NCBI GenBank assembly: GCA_935421135.1
Contig: OW285192.1
Coordinates: 9,507,501-9,571,500 of the forward strand
Reading direction: 5' to 3'
Source of the DNA: Bugulina stolonifera
Lineage: Eukaryota > Bryozoa > Gymnolaemata > Cheilostomatida > Bugulidae
DNA length: 64,000 nucleotides
This document shows positions 12,001 through 24,454 of this stretch, in pieces (the stretch's first letter is position 1; every line of letters starts with the position of its first letter). The position numbers were made by a program, and so were the translations under genes. Below the pieces are notes generated by a model. It saw nothing but the letters and a program-made list of their open reading frames with translations, searched no databases and was not told the origin of the DNA.

Positions 12001-14270
12001 ATACACTGTAGGCTGTTTAGTTCCTGTTCATTGGCTGTTGCTATTATTGGTATTTCTAGTGCACAGCCAGTAAAATATTGATTATAATCAGACATGTGGA
12101 AATAGAAACTCCTCCTGTATCATAGCTGTAATAATATCAAATCCACTACATAAAACTAATCGATATTTAAAATAAATAAAATAGAAGTCTGTTATATTAT
12201 ACTTATATGTTTAGTAGTTTAACTCAACAGTCCACTCCTGGGTCTATAAATTGTTGTATACAATGTAAATTATGTATGTGATATCCCTTACAGAAATTGG
12301 TTATTTTAATATCATATTTTTATATAGGTAGATGATAAAAAGAAACCCATTGTCTTGTATATGTATAACTTGAACAAAGTTGAAAGATTATTTTATTTTT
12401 TCTGCCCAAATAATAATTATTTTAGAAGAGTTAGAGTTACATAATAATGAATTATTTATTGTAGTAATGTTATTATATTGCTGTTTGGTTGTACAAACTG
12501 TAAAAACATGTTTCCACTTGTAGGACGAATGCATGTTCCTGGATGCCCTCATTTCAGTGTGCCAGATGCTAAACCTGCGAGTCGATTATCCAATCCACTG
12601 GCTTCTAGCACCTCAGACGTCAGTTTGACTATGCGAGACGCCATGGATAAAGTGGCTCTTTATGAACGCGAGGTACTTTATTATACTAGTCCTAATATTT
12701 TATATGTTTTATATTTTTAGAGACTAATGAATACGTGTTTACTCAGACTGCGAGACCAAACTAATAGTTTGCACCCATTGTCACTTCATAAGAACACAGG
12801 CCTACTCATCTTTTACTAGACGTGGTGTGGAGAGTAGACAACTCTTAGCTTATTGACTATGCCCACATTAATGAATAGATGACATGACCACATGGCAATT
12901 CAGTGGTTGTTGCTGTCAAAAATATATTTCATGAGTTTATAATAATATTTTTTTGCCTGTATGACTGTTAAGGGCTACTATTTGCTGGTGTGTGTATATG
13001 GAATTTGTTTACCATCAAATAAGAGATGAAATTCAATAGTATCATTCTACACTATATAATTATATGTATAAATTATACTATGATATTTATATGGCATCTA
13101 AATTATTATTGTATGATCATGTTAATATTAATAGTTGAAGACGAATCCCTCGATGCAAGCTCTGCTGCAGAAGTACCGCCTACTGAAGCAAGAAAGAGCC
13201 AGAAAGACATGGGATGAGAATGCACAGAAAGGTAAACTCTCTTCTGGAATTTTATGTTGTAAAAGGTGTATTTGAATGTCGCATGGGTTCATACGAAGCC
13301 GTGTTTAATAAGTGGCTAATGCTTGTTATCAAGGGTTCCTATTTGTAATAATGATGGTGTAATACTGAATAAAACTATTGTTTTTGCTGCATATTGCTAT
13401 TTATTTAGCATACACATGCAATATCCGAATATGCCTATGTGCTAATAGTAACAAGTGTATGTGTGATAGTAAGTGTATGTTGGGGGAACAACTCTTAGGG
13501 AATAGAAAAGTTTGTTAGAGAGGAAATGACTCCAAAATAATATAATACCGTTTAAATTAATGTAACACATCTAAGAATAGGAAAATTAGATTAGTAATCT
13601 TTGGTGTCACGTTAAGATCTAAGGGTTGGTCTTATGAGCTCAACTAATTGCCATATAATACATGTATATTGTCCACGTGGTATGTTTGGGAAAATACTGG
13701 TTGCTCAAGAGAGCGTTGTTGGTTTTCTCACTATGATTTAGTATACAATTTGATTGTGTTATGCAGGAAATTGGCAGGCTGTACCGATTGCTCAGCTACT
13801 TGAAAGGAAGAAGGAGATGAAAGAGAGAAATTCAAGCAGTATGTCGTAATAACATAATTATGTTTTTTTTTATGACGAGTTCTTTTATTGCTTAGATATA
13901 TAGGTTACTACTCGCGCATGAACAATGTCACAACTCATGATAGTAGTGGGTTAAGCAGAGATATTGTTTTCTATTACTGTCCTCTTTCTCACAACAATGT
14001 TGTGGACCATCAGAAAAGTGTTTGTGGGCCAGTCAGAGGAGCTAAGTGTTATTACTTAGCTTCCTACCTGCTGTTCTGCTATTTGTGTATAATATGTACT
14101 GGTACGTTCTTCGGACCCACTATTCTACCAAGTGTTAAGCAACCCAGGCTACATAATAATACTGGATGGAAGGGCAACTTCCAATATATTTACAAAGCTT
14201 TATTGATTTCATAATTTTGTGTGTTTCAGCACTTCGATTTCCTAGTTTTACTGAATTGTATGGTAAGTAA
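9083..14270 (+). CDS. Small single-pass membrane protein with possible coiled-coil tail
   Basis: The first coding exon, 9083-9309, gives a short N terminus, one hydrophobic helix (YLLIGSLAGVYGAFILVYVI) and then a strongly basic stretch (KLRKVYKRAKRKRR), as expected for a cytosolic stop-transfer sequence. Exon 9871-9977 joins in phase. Two continuations fit its phase-1 end. The first is a short exon at 10772-10806 ending in a stop (C terminus FSEFPETPPT). The second is exons 12524-12672, 13135-13231, 13767-13838 and 14230-14270 (stop), which add a charged, probably coiled-coil tail (LLQKYRLLKQERARKTWDE; LLERKKEMKERNSSS). Reading past the donor at 13838 gives an earlier stop at 13849. The second part could instead be a separate gene starting at the ATG near 12530. 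The family is not recognised. Confidence 0.5.
11380..11660. repeat. Degenerate CATATAAGG-type repeats
   Basis: A run of imperfect units around ACCATATAAGG recurs at irregular spacing, for example near 11411, 11464, 11489, 11507 and 11637. It surrounds the perfect hairpin at 11544-11604. It lies in a long intron or intergenic gap with no convincing coding sequence. Confidence 0.5.
11544..11604. repeat. Perfect 29-bp inverted repeat with 3-bp loop
   Basis: Arm 11544-11572 (CATTACCCTATTGGGGTGCA then TGACAAGAT) is exactly complementary to 11576-11604, separated only by AAT. It would extrude as a hairpin, or fold in RNA. No terminal repeats or target duplication identify it as a transposon. Confidence 0.9.
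13264..13437. mobile_element. Diverged copy of a short inverted-repeat element (MITE)
   Basis: The right half (from GAATAAAACTATTG to CAATATCCGAATATGCCTA) closely matches the element at 54270-54518. The left half shares GGTTCATA and TGCTTGTT...AAGGG-type blocks. The ends are degenerate inverted repeats (AAGGTGTATTTGA and CCGAATATGCCTA). It lies in an intron of the membrane-protein gene. Confidence 0.55.
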
Positions 14271-14975
14271 AAAGCTGATCATGAGTTACATGTGCGATTT
14301 GAAATACACCATTATGTAATCAGGCTATGGAAACTGTATGGTTTGAGTACAAAAGTCACATGCAGTATGTCTATCTCTGCTGAGTTATGTCATGAGTCAT
14401 GCTATTGTTGATTCTACAAATTTAGTGCATGCAATCAACAATCAACAATGCATGTCATACATTTTCTGTGGCATATCATGTATTCAGATTTAGTTGTTCT
14501 TATGTCTTGATAAAACTAAATAACTACAGCAATACTGTGTCTATAATTCTTGTGTCTATGTGAAGTTTTTCTACAAAACTGATCTCACCGAATTTTCCAA
14601 GTTTACAAAGACTGTTTTTCTAGTTTCATACAAATCATAATTGATTTTATATTCTTGTAATTAAATGGGACTACCTGATAATTTTAATGTTGTGTTGTAT
14701 TTCTAATGATTTTATACAATAAATAAAATATGATGTATTGTATATAAAATTATTTTATATAAAATAATACTGCAACAATAGAGTATACAGTAAAGTAAAC
14801 TGATACAACCATGCAGGTAGTTATTATACAAGTACATCCACTTGTAAGCTAGCCAGCCTTCTGTGAACAGGAAAAAAAGGCCTAATTTTAAATTCTATAT
14901 CATAATGTAGTGTTTGCATGGTAGTTGGTAGCATAACACCCAAAGCAGATTCAGATAGATTTACAGAGAATTGTC
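14271..14975. other. Convergent intergenic region
   Basis: Lies between the stop of the plus-strand gene ending at 14270 and the stop of the minus-strand dynein light chain at 14976. It is very AT-rich and includes a self-complementary stretch near 14730-14770 (ATAAAATTATTTTATATAAA). No gene is seen. It should hold both 3'UTRs. Confidence 0.45.
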
Positions 14976-17046
14976 TCAATAGTAGAAAGATCCAAAGGCT
15001 GTTGCCACGCAGAAGAAGGAATCCTACAACATGATGTGATATAATATACACCCCATTATCACCGTAACTTCTACAATATATGGCTGCCTCTGGTTCAAGT
15101 TGCAGGAAGTTGAGAAACATTAGTAGTAGCAGTAAATAGAATAAAATCTAATCATACCTACAATGTATATTGCAGTCAGTTGCAACTTGATCATACATGT
15201 ATGACGAAACTTGGGAAGTACAACATGTAAACTTACAGTTGTAGTTCACATTGTAAAATTGTCTTCTCCATGTCATCAAGATGGAACAACTTCCAAAAGT
15301 TTAATGTAAAGCATTTAATGTGCTTGTATACAATGTAGTAAACACCAATGGCACTGACTTACTATATAGATCAGTTTACTCACCGACATAAACATATCCT
15401 GAGCATAGTTATCAGTATCCGAGTCCCAGTAACATCTGGCTGCCATTCTACAATGGTTATAATGTAATACATTAGAGAGAGAGAGCTACATGTATGCTAT
15501 TGCAACCTTGTATACAATGATATGTATTGGTTCTGTGTTCGACAGTTTGAAGTTATAGTGAGGTAATTCAGAAACACATGCCATAACAATATTATCAACT
15601 ATAGGTTACTTACATCAACTGAGAGGTGTGAGTAATGTGCTACATATTATTATATTTTACACTTGACTTTTTTTGCATGTGGGGTAGAAATGACATTCAA
15701 GCTAACTAAAGAATTAATTCGGTTAGAGTAGACAGGTAAAAACTTTAGTATATTGCACAAATGCATACTTACTTTACACCTTCTCCTTTTTGTTCACCCA
15801 TCACTACTTGCACCACAAACTTGTATCTATCGTATCCTACATCTAAAAGAAATACCAAATCAGGAGATAGTGTCTGTATAAGAAGTCAGTATTATACATG
15901 AGCATTTAGTATACATCTATAGATCTATATATAATGTACCACAAATTAGTATTTCAAAACTAAGCTTTGAGCTGCCTTCACTAATATTGACTCAAAGAAG
16001 GAAACAGAGTGCACATCAACTGCCCCACAGCCTTGCAGAAGTAGCTCAATGTCACAAATGTTCCAGTTGAGGCACTTTCAATAACATAGTGGAGTGTTTT
16101 ACCAGAAATTTTGCTATCGACATGGCAAAAATACAAAGTTATTTATCAGGAGGATGACTCCACTAAGTAAAAATTGGTTGTTACAGATTTTTCACCTTTC
16201 AATTTGGTTTTAATTTCATCTCCTAGCTGTTTTGAAAGTTCCGTCGATTCTTCTTGACTATATGAGACTCCCGTAAGACGCTCCTGGAGCACATTGTGTA
16301 TAACCTCTTTGACTATTGCTGGCCTAAATCTTCAAATATAACAACAGTCACAAATTGTTAATGTACGAAAAAAAACTAGCTTCTTCCACATCTCGGAAAT
16401 CAGCAAGCTTCTAACTTTTTATGAGTGCAACAGTTCATTCAGCAAAAATAAAAATAATAGTTTTTTCACAACAGTATTCCATCAGATTTAAAAGGGTGGC
16501 AGCGGTCTCCTATGTATATACATGTACATGCATTTTATTAGCAATTCACTTTATAAAAAAATCAGCAAATAAAAACTGAGGGTTGGAAGCTAACACAGCT
16601 GAATGGCTTTGGTGTCCGAATGCATGCTGAGAGTGGACATGTTAGATCATGTTTGTTCACTATCCCAAACTCAAATTGACTACTAAGTGATTGGCCTGCT
16701 TACCCTATAACAAGTATTGCCAAATAAAAATATAACTAGCTTATCTAAAACCAAACTACTCAATCCATTAGTCCACTAAAATTTTACATAAATCTCATTA
16801 TATTATTATTATTATAGTTTATTTATCTTTATTTTTAAATTTAAAATGAAAAATCAAATCGAATTAAATTTTAAGTAAATTCACCCAATCTTCTCATGAT
16901 ACGTTTCGTTTGTAAATACATTGTAACGAAATATACTTGTGTTGGTAGTTTGGGCGGATGATGTATGTATTTGATGGCTGTTCCTCTTCCTCTGTTGCCG
17001 TATTTTCTAATTCTTCTAAATTTCCCTTCGTGCCTTCAGTAGCCAT
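14976..17046 (-). CDS. DYNLT2B: Dynein light chain Tctex-type 2B (TCTEX1D2)
   Basis: Five exons on the minus strand: 17046-16937, 16329-16196, 15842-15773, 15447-15384 and 15026-14976. They sum to 429 nt, 142 residues plus stop, matching the usual length of animal TCTEX1D2. Family motifs in order: NTYIIRPNYQHKFRPAIVKE, KQLGDEIKTKLK, DRYKFVVQVVMGEQKGEGV, ARCYWDSDTDNYAQ and the C-terminal FCVATAFGSFYY. The fold is a Tctex-type dimeric light chain. In the known family it joins the retrograde ciliary (IFT) dynein-2 complex, and the Tctex strand binds the intermediate chain. The start chosen is the second in-frame Met (MATEGTK), because the first lies in upstream sequence unlike the family. All junctions are GT-AG and in phase, so the gene looks intact. 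Confidence 0.93.
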
Positions 17047-18151
17047 TTTAAAGCACTTCAAATTTGTTACTAAGCGCAATGATCTCTATCGTTTGGCATA
17101 GCAAGTAACTCTATGTTTAACAATTGGAAGTAATATGGCTATCAGTTTAGTCTCGTCGTCATTTTTAAAGCAGTAATGCCAACATTTCGCAAACTTTTTT
17201 ATCTAGGTTATTCGTTTTCATTAATATATCACATGCTATTAATTGATAGTGGCAAATTTGCGCGGATAATGGCAACTTGCTAAGGATAATTATTGAAGTA
17301 GCATTCTGTTTTGGTTTTAGATTATGTAAATGACAAATGAAGGGGTAAGCAACTCTGAAGCATGCTAAATTGACTACTGAATGTGCATAGAGTGCACTAC
17401 ATAACATTCCGTCTACATGTAGCTCACTATAGTATAGCAAAGCTTGTTCTTTATGTATAAACATTTTTATAATTGAAAGTTGCAACACAGCTGAAAGTAT
17501 TATTATACTTGACAGTAATATGGCATCATGTTGGGGTTGTCTACAAACGCTTATTAATCGTACAGTAACACAAATGATCTGTGTATGATCATATTCATAT
17601 AGTATAGGTATCCTTGCTTCAATTACATACTATGTTCTATGTAATACATAGAAAGGAAATGGGGTGGTTATTCTGGCCAAATATACAATTTCTTGAATAT
17701 ACAATGCACTATTTACATGTATTGACAAAACATTTGAGTAATAGTCAGCTAGGAGGTATTTACATGTACAATATCGCACAATAAAATAGAACACAAAGAA
17801 AATTTTGGAGTTATCCTTCTAATAGGAAGAGTTGAGACAAGAAACTTCAGTAAATTCTAACAAATTAATGTACAACTATTAATAATACAATAATCAACAT
17901 ACAGTAGATACAGTGCACGACTATAATACAAGTAATGTTATATCTACAACAAAAACGTACAAATACCGATAAAATAGAGACAATACATACATACATACAT
18001 ACATACAGTTTTTCTAGCTGTTTATAAAACAGGCATTTGGGGTTGCACTATAACAAAGAACACCCATTTTTTTGTTATTTTCTTATACCAAAACACAGGT
18101 AAATAATGAGAGTGAAATTATTCCTCTGGCTGGCAGAGAACTCATGGTTGT
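17047..18151. other. Intergenic region between DYNLT2B and thymidylate kinase
   Basis: Contains the promoter side of DYNLT2B and the 3'UTR side of the kinase gene, both read on the minus strand. A short TACA microsatellite sits at about 17987-18005. Open frames here do not look coding. Confidence 0.4.
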
Positions 18152-20118
18152 TCAGACAGCAACATCTCCCTCTTCACAAGGTCGTTTCTTCAAAGGTGAC
18201 TCTGTGTTGATAATTTCAGGCTCAGTCCATAAAGTAGCAAGTGGAGGCAACTCCGAACTCATCACTGATGATATAACATCAACAAGCTCTGACTGAAGTG
18301 TGTCAATATCTTTAGCAGCATCTATGATCTACAAATAAACATATACATATACCTACCCACCCACCTACCATGGGCTCTTTTCATATCAATTGAAGACTCT
18401 CGTGTGTAAAACTAGAGATGTAGAACTGATAACAACAACTAGATGATTGTATTGGATGTCTTGGACAACCAATCACAATGTCAGTAGGCAGAGAGTCGTG
18501 ATTTTATGAGGAATGCATGTTATTACATGTACTACTACAACTATTGTCATATAATATCTCAGATAGAGTACCTTCCAATTGTCCTCTTTGTTAAGGTACT
18601 CATAGTTGGTGGCAACCTTTTTCTGAAAGTCTGTCTGTTCATACCTCTCTTCCCCAAAACCACCTCTCTTTGCTGCCTCTTCCGACGAGAGAGTTAGGAA
18701 GAGAACAAGGTCAGGTTTGGGCAGACCAACGTCTGACTGTTTGCACCACTCTAATGTAAAACCCTGGAGAACATAATTATATTTATGTACATACAACACA
18801 CCTCTGTAATTGTGTGTATACACACACCGACAGGTGTGCATAAATATATAATACACCATTGGAGAACAAACATCGTACAATGTAGATATGCTGGGAGAAC
18901 CAGTAAAGGACATAGAATACAGTCCATGTATTTGCAAGTGTAGACATTTTGCACAAGAATGCACATTGGTAGCATTGCTGTTAGAAGACCACGCTTATTC
19001 AGTTTGCTTGGGCTAATATTAGGGATACATGTAAATAAACTTCGAAAGACCTTACAGAATAAAGCTAAACCAAACAGTGTGGTGCCACATTACATACGGG
19101 TTTAGCTGCAGTGAAGGCAACTCCAGAGTATGCATATCTATCTATTACAACTGTGACTCCTTTGTTGATCTTCTCTTTGATCATTGGTCTGAAAGAGATA
19201 ACGATCAATGATCGGTAATTCAACACATGACATTGTCCAGTAGGCCTACACTTGGATAAAATGTCTTTAGGCCTACTATAACACAAGTTTGATTAATGAT
19301 GGCACTTTACAAGTGACTGTATTGCGAAGTGATGATAACGACATCCAAGTTCTACTATGATGCTAACCTATATTACTATTGCTAACTTTATTATTAGCCT
19401 GCAGTGCTGTAAGGCCAATGTTACAAAATCACAAACGGCTTAAAAGTGCTATCACAAAAATGATATCTTGTTTTTGTTTTGCACTAAGAGCTAAGTGCAA
19501 AGCTTACGTGAGTTCCCAGCGGTTGGCAGAGAATAAAAGATGTACAGCATGGTCATCCAATTCGCATTTCTTGGACAAATAATCTCCAATCACAGCACCT
19601 ATAGCTGTTGACCTATCTAAAGATTAACCAATAATAGCCACATGTTTTATAGCACAAAATATGACTATACAGGCTAAGATATGTTACAGCACTCAGGCAC
19701 ACAACCCTAAAAGTATTGAAGTTATTCTAAAGTCAGCGTTTAGTGAGAATACCTAAAATATTGTACAGATTCGACGAAATATTTTGTGGGTGATGATGAA
19801 ATATAAAGCGACTAATTGCTTAAATGGAATAAAGCTGCATGACTTGATTTAAAATAGTCTTAGGTATCAGCGAATATGAGTAATCCCTACTTTCACATGG
19901 AGAGATTCTTAAAACAAGGCAGTTAATAATAAAAAATCAATAAAATCAAATAAAATAAGAATAGAAGAATTACCAGGGAATCTGAATAACTCGACGGAGC
20001 GTCCCATCTTCGTCAACGTATCTTTTAACATCTTGCATTGTGTAGATTTACCTGACCTATCACAGCCTTCCAGGACAATCAGAGCTCCTCTTTTAAATAT
20101 ATCAGCAGCTGCCGGCAT
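18152..20118 (-). CDS. DTYMK: Thymidylate kinase (dTMP kinase)
   Basis: Five minus-strand exons: 20118-19974, 19616-19508, 19188-19098, 18763-18572 and 18328-18152. They total 714 nt, 237 residues plus stop. The enzyme phosphorylates dTMP to dTDP with ATP, in the dTTP pathway. Signatures: P-loop GCDRSGKST near residue 19; the DRS/FP block (ELFRFPGDRSTAIG); [10 protein letters not shown]; the [15 protein letters not shown] switch; and the [18 protein letters not shown] core. The lid region follows as GGFGEERYE, of the eukaryotic type. The C terminus is about 20 residues longer than the roughly 212-residue human enzyme and is hydrophilic (ending [12 protein letters not shown]). An upstream in-frame Met at 20133 would add five residues. 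All junctions are GT-AG with matching phase. Confidence 0.94.
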
Positions 20119-20439
20119 ATTTTTTACCTTCAAAAATCAAAATAGATAATTCAGCTGAACAGTGGCAAATACTCTGATGGACAACTCCACGCTGAGCACA
20201 TTCACCACAACATTAGAGGTCTCCAAGCTGGGAAAAAAATGACTATCACAGGGCATAACTAACTGCAGCCATCCCTACACAAGGTGAAGTCAACAAATAG
20301 GTACCCCGATCTGCACATACTCGTACTGATCAGAAAAAGATTTCCCAGAAGATTTATTTCGGTGCGCTGATTATGTTAATGTACACAATGTTAAACCCAA
20401 CAACAAATGATTGGAGCTCAATAGTTCAACAAGCATATA

Positions 20440-20930
20440 TCCAATAAAGTCAACACTGCGAATAAGATATTGGGATGCATTAAGTATACACTTCACGATG
20501 CTCCCGAACACGCAAAACTACTAGCATACACAAGCCTCTGCCGTCTCATTCTCGACTATGCTGATGTCCTGTGGGACCCAGCAGAAACTGGTACAAGCAA
20601 TGAGGTGGAGCATGTACAAAACAAAGCCATTAGATTTGGAAAAACATCAAAGGACGGCATGGCATGGCAAAGACAGGAGAAAGAATCACAGACTCTCTCT
20701 TTTAATGAGAATTCTCTCACAAGAAGACAGACATGAAGCCCTATCCTCTGCATACAGTGATATCATAAACAACAAATAATGTCAACTCCCTGTACTAACA
20801 AAAGCTGCGAAAAGAGAACCTACCTCAATCTAGAATCTATGCTGCATCACATATCTATCATAACAGTTTTCTACCAAGAACCATACGGGATAGCGCCTCC
20901 ACAATCCTAATCTAAAAATTGAAAGCGGCA
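20440..20930 (+). pseudogene. LINE reverse-transcriptase C-terminal fragment
   Basis: Encodes a decayed stretch typical of the region after the RT domain of CR1/Jockey-like LINEs: LLAYTSLCRLILDYADVLWD followed by EVEHVQNKAIRF. It then shifts frame into LSLLMRILSQEDRHEALSSA. The same blocks occur in the larger element at 58390-59830, so the two belong to related families. There is no endonuclease or catalytic RT core here: a 5'-truncated, frameshifted copy. Confidence 0.8.
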
Positions 20931-21203
20931 AAATGCTGGAAAACTGCAAAACCACTGTCTTTTCCCCTTATCTTAAACATAGGAGGCCCTCTACTTTTGT
21001 ACCATTTTGGTTGAGTTAGAGTGTCCTAAATTCATTGAGGTAAGAATAAAAGAAAGTCTGTTTAACCACATGGTACAATATAGTCTGAGAATATGTATTC
21101 TAAATACATTATAAATAATTGATATAAGACAAACAACTCCAAATGATAATATACGAAGAGTGGACAACTTCTATGCAGAAGTGGAGACACAACACTCAAT
21201 AAA

Positions 21204-24200
21204 TGAGGCATGAAAAGGGACCTTAGGGTTAGGATTTTAGTTTTCAACTTTTTGACACAGTTTGAAAGAGAAATTTCTGCTGATTTCAATGATGTATAAT
21301 ATGATACTAATTACTTCATTGAAACTCAAGATAATGGCAGCCAAAGCCATGGCGCATATTTATTCTATAACAAAACTGCTTTGAGAAATATGCAGGTAAA
21401 GTTTATTGTTCCTAAATTTATAAAAGGTTTTAGCATCGTCCTAGCAACCACTCAATATATCTACACCGCTTAAAATATATAGATGTTTTCTGACTAAATG
21501 TATTATGTTGAATTCAAAAATCACAATAATTTGGTTCTCAGATCAATAGTAAACAAGATATGGATAGTTTCAAACATGTACTGTATGGAATATGCAGGCT
21601 CGAAATAACAGTATTTACATGTGTATCTATTGGAATATTTATAAAGGACAGCATGAATAGTGTTAGTCCTGGTTTAAAACTCTAAGCAGCCATCATTGAG
21701 CAGCAATGGACACCCTGAACTCCTTGGGAACTAAAGGTGCCACCTGAGTTGCCAAATATTGATGCCGCTGCTAACTCAGTCCACCTGGTTGAATTATATC
21801 CGGTGATATTACCAGTCTCTTGGCATCAACATTTTTCTTCAGCAGTTTGTAGGTCGCAGTCTCTGTACGCACCTGTAATTGTAGAGCAGCAGTTTGTACA
21901 AAAAAAGAACAGCAAAGATTTAATTCACAAGGAATCTCCAGAGTGAGAACCCTTTTATTAAACTAGTAGTAAAATTTACTTCTAACTTACTTGTCCATCA
22001 TTAAGAAACTCAAACCGGTACATCTCGGTGATATCTTTCAGTGCCACAAAGTATTCTGCTAGTGCAGCATCCCACTGCTTCCATGACCATTGAGGAAAGC
22101 TGTAAAAACATTATAAATATATTATTATTCGTACACTATTATTTCTGCACCGGATGATTTGGATTACAGCTATTTTGGTCTAGAACCAATACATATACAT
22201 CCACTCGTTTTTCAACCCTTCATCATCCACAAAATCATCTCTAAAACTTGCACCAGACCATCACATTGTATAGCATAATGTCTTACCGTCGATGTTCATT
22301 CATTGAGGCAGATGTGTCTATGGCTGTTGTCAGGTGGTCATAACTGTAGTTGTCTTGGCGGCGATACTTCATCTTGATGAGGCCAAATCCTCCATCCACG
22401 AGTGATCTAGTATGGCCGGGTGGCATAAAATGTAGGGTGATTGAAGTATTTTTCTGTTTGAGCATTCGCCAGGATAAATAGGCAAGCACAGTCTTGTTTT
22501 TGTTTTGTCCACAGCAATTGTCGGCATGGAGAATCAAATGCTCGTGATTGTTGATGGCGAGGTAATCATCAAGCATAGACACAACGCTGTTTGGACCATG
22601 ACTTTGCTTTGCATCTTCCCCAATGGTCTCATTCTCATCATAGATGTAATTTGTTTGTAGTGGATTAGCAGTGTTACAGATGCCAAAGAGCTGGAATCGA
22701 CGACCAACCTTGAAATATATTGGCCCAACCTGCCTTGTAGTCGTTGGAAGAGTTAACTGCTCTGCAAAGCCAAATATTAAATAACGCACTTCACCCTGTT
22801 TTGCTTTTGCTATACAATTGTTGTATAAGTCTCTACTGGCATAAGCTACTTTTAGATGGTCATTAAAAGATGTTAGTGCTGTTTCTTTGTTTCCATCCGT
22901 TGTAGCTTTCATTATCAGTGTTCTCATACCCTCACAAGTAGCGCAGCAGTCTTCACGTCTAGTAATTATTTTAATATGGGGGAGATGTTTGCGCCAAAGT
23001 TTTTTGAATGCTACTTCTGACATAACAACCATTCCTGACTCTCTACATGATGTGGTGTAGTTCAAATACACTTGTCTTTTGGTGTTATGAAGAGGTAAGT
23101 AAGTGTGGGGTGCAGAGGCTCTGGCTGAAAATGCTGCAGGTTGTGGTAGGCCATACTTTGAAGCATATGCAGTTGAATAAGCTATCATGTTGTCGGTAAC
23201 GGACACTGGGAATTTGTTAACTGGTGCTACCCCTGTATTGCCATGAGTTCTTGGATAGCAACCATCAGACTTCATGTGTGATAGCAGGTTCTTTAGTACC
23301 TTATTGCTTACTTGATGCAACTTCATAAAGCCCAGTCTGCATACTTCTCGATGATCAAACCTATAGTTGATGGTCACGCGACTTCGATTCACCTTCTGTC
23401 TTTTGTTGGGGTGCTCGATCACGTTTGTCGTTCTGGCTAACACTGATAACTTCCCAATAACAATGCATTCCTTATCAGTTTTTGTTAAAGCTGAAGTTTT
23501 TCTAGCAATAGAATATTTTCCAACTCACCAGCACTAAATTGCTGCATACATTTCTTTGAACAGCATACTTCTTGCTCTGGAGGAATCATAATTTCTGACT
23601 CTGTGAGTGGATTTTCATTATTAGTAACAGTTGTAACACCCTTCCTACTAGTACTAGGCTGAGAATTGGCAGAAGAAGATTCACCAAGACCAAGAGAAAC
23701 ATTACTGTCAACCAGTCCAACGGGGAAATAGCTGCTGCAGCATTTTCTGACTCACTCTCAGAATCTGAAGCTTCACTCTTATCAGTTGGTGAAGTTTCTG
23801 CTTTATTTACAGCGAAAAATTCATCTTCTAGCAAGTCTTCAAGAATAGAATCAAGTCCAACCCAATGCTTTTTAGCAGCCATGATTTTACTGACAGTTTT
23901 GTTTACATCAGAATACAAGTACCAACTCTTAATAAAATAATTCTTTACTAAGAGATTCTAACTGATTGTATTGTTGGGAAAAAAACAAAATAGCCGCCAT
24001 TTTCCATAACAACCACTTTAAATGGCAATTTTTAGCATAATAATCATAGCTTAAAATTTTTTCTTTCATAAATCAAGAGAAAACATGTCAAATATATCTT
24101 TGGTGTAGCAATCTCAAAAACTCTTCCCACTTGGAAAATAAGTTTTCTAGACATGGAATCCCCAATAGAGCACAACTGACAATCTAACCTTAAGGTCCCT

Positions 24201-24219
24201 TTTCCCTTTTCATGCCTCA
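21204..24219. mobile_element. DNA transposon with terminal inverted repeats carrying a DUF7869-type gene
   Basis: The left end TGAGGCATGAAAAGGGACCT (from 21204) matches the inverted right end (to 24219), which carries a 6-bp internal insertion; similarity continues through the CCTTAGGGTTAG block. The element is about 3.0 kb and encloses one spliced minus-strand gene. A clean target-site duplication could not be assigned; AT-rich AATAA lies on both sides. Confidence 0.7.
21771..23881 (-). pseudogene. Transposon-borne DUF7869-type protein, frameshifted
   Basis: The main exon, 23500-22287, is joined in phase to 22099-21991 and 21872-21771 (stop TAG). The conserved core is LHADNCCGQNKN, then LHFMPPGHTRSLVDGGFGLI and a KMKYRR-type basic block. 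That pattern is shared by a family common in invertebrate genomes that I know as DUF7869 (transposase-like; function unproven). Exons 2-3 give FPQWSWKQWDAALAEYF and a short tail, as in complete members. The N-terminal part begins near MAAKKHWVGLDSILEDLLED at 23881 but changes frame near 23727 and again near 23494. Coding-like sequence with CCSKKCMQQFSAGELEN lies between the shifts. Two indels make it probably non-functional; undetected tiny introns are the alternative. Confidence 0.75.
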
Positions 24220-24454
24220 AATAATGTAAAAGCAAATTAAAATAAAAAATAGTCTAGCAGAAAGCAAGTAAATTTCCCGCTAAAGGGAAGGCACTAAACA
24301 CAAAGCGGCTTTAACTTTTCGGGCTGGTACGGTTCGGTTGCCTTGACACTTCTTTAGACGCAGTTTCACATGGCCTGATGACACGATTAGAGTTCGAGGC
24401 CACTCCAACTCGATATAATAGCCGTTGTATATAGCCTGAGAGTTTGTTGAATTC

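Noticed and set aside
18473..18964. Single 163-codon minus-strand open frame as a protein
   Set aside because: Only the part 18572-18763 is an exon of thymidylate kinase; the rest is intron on both sides.
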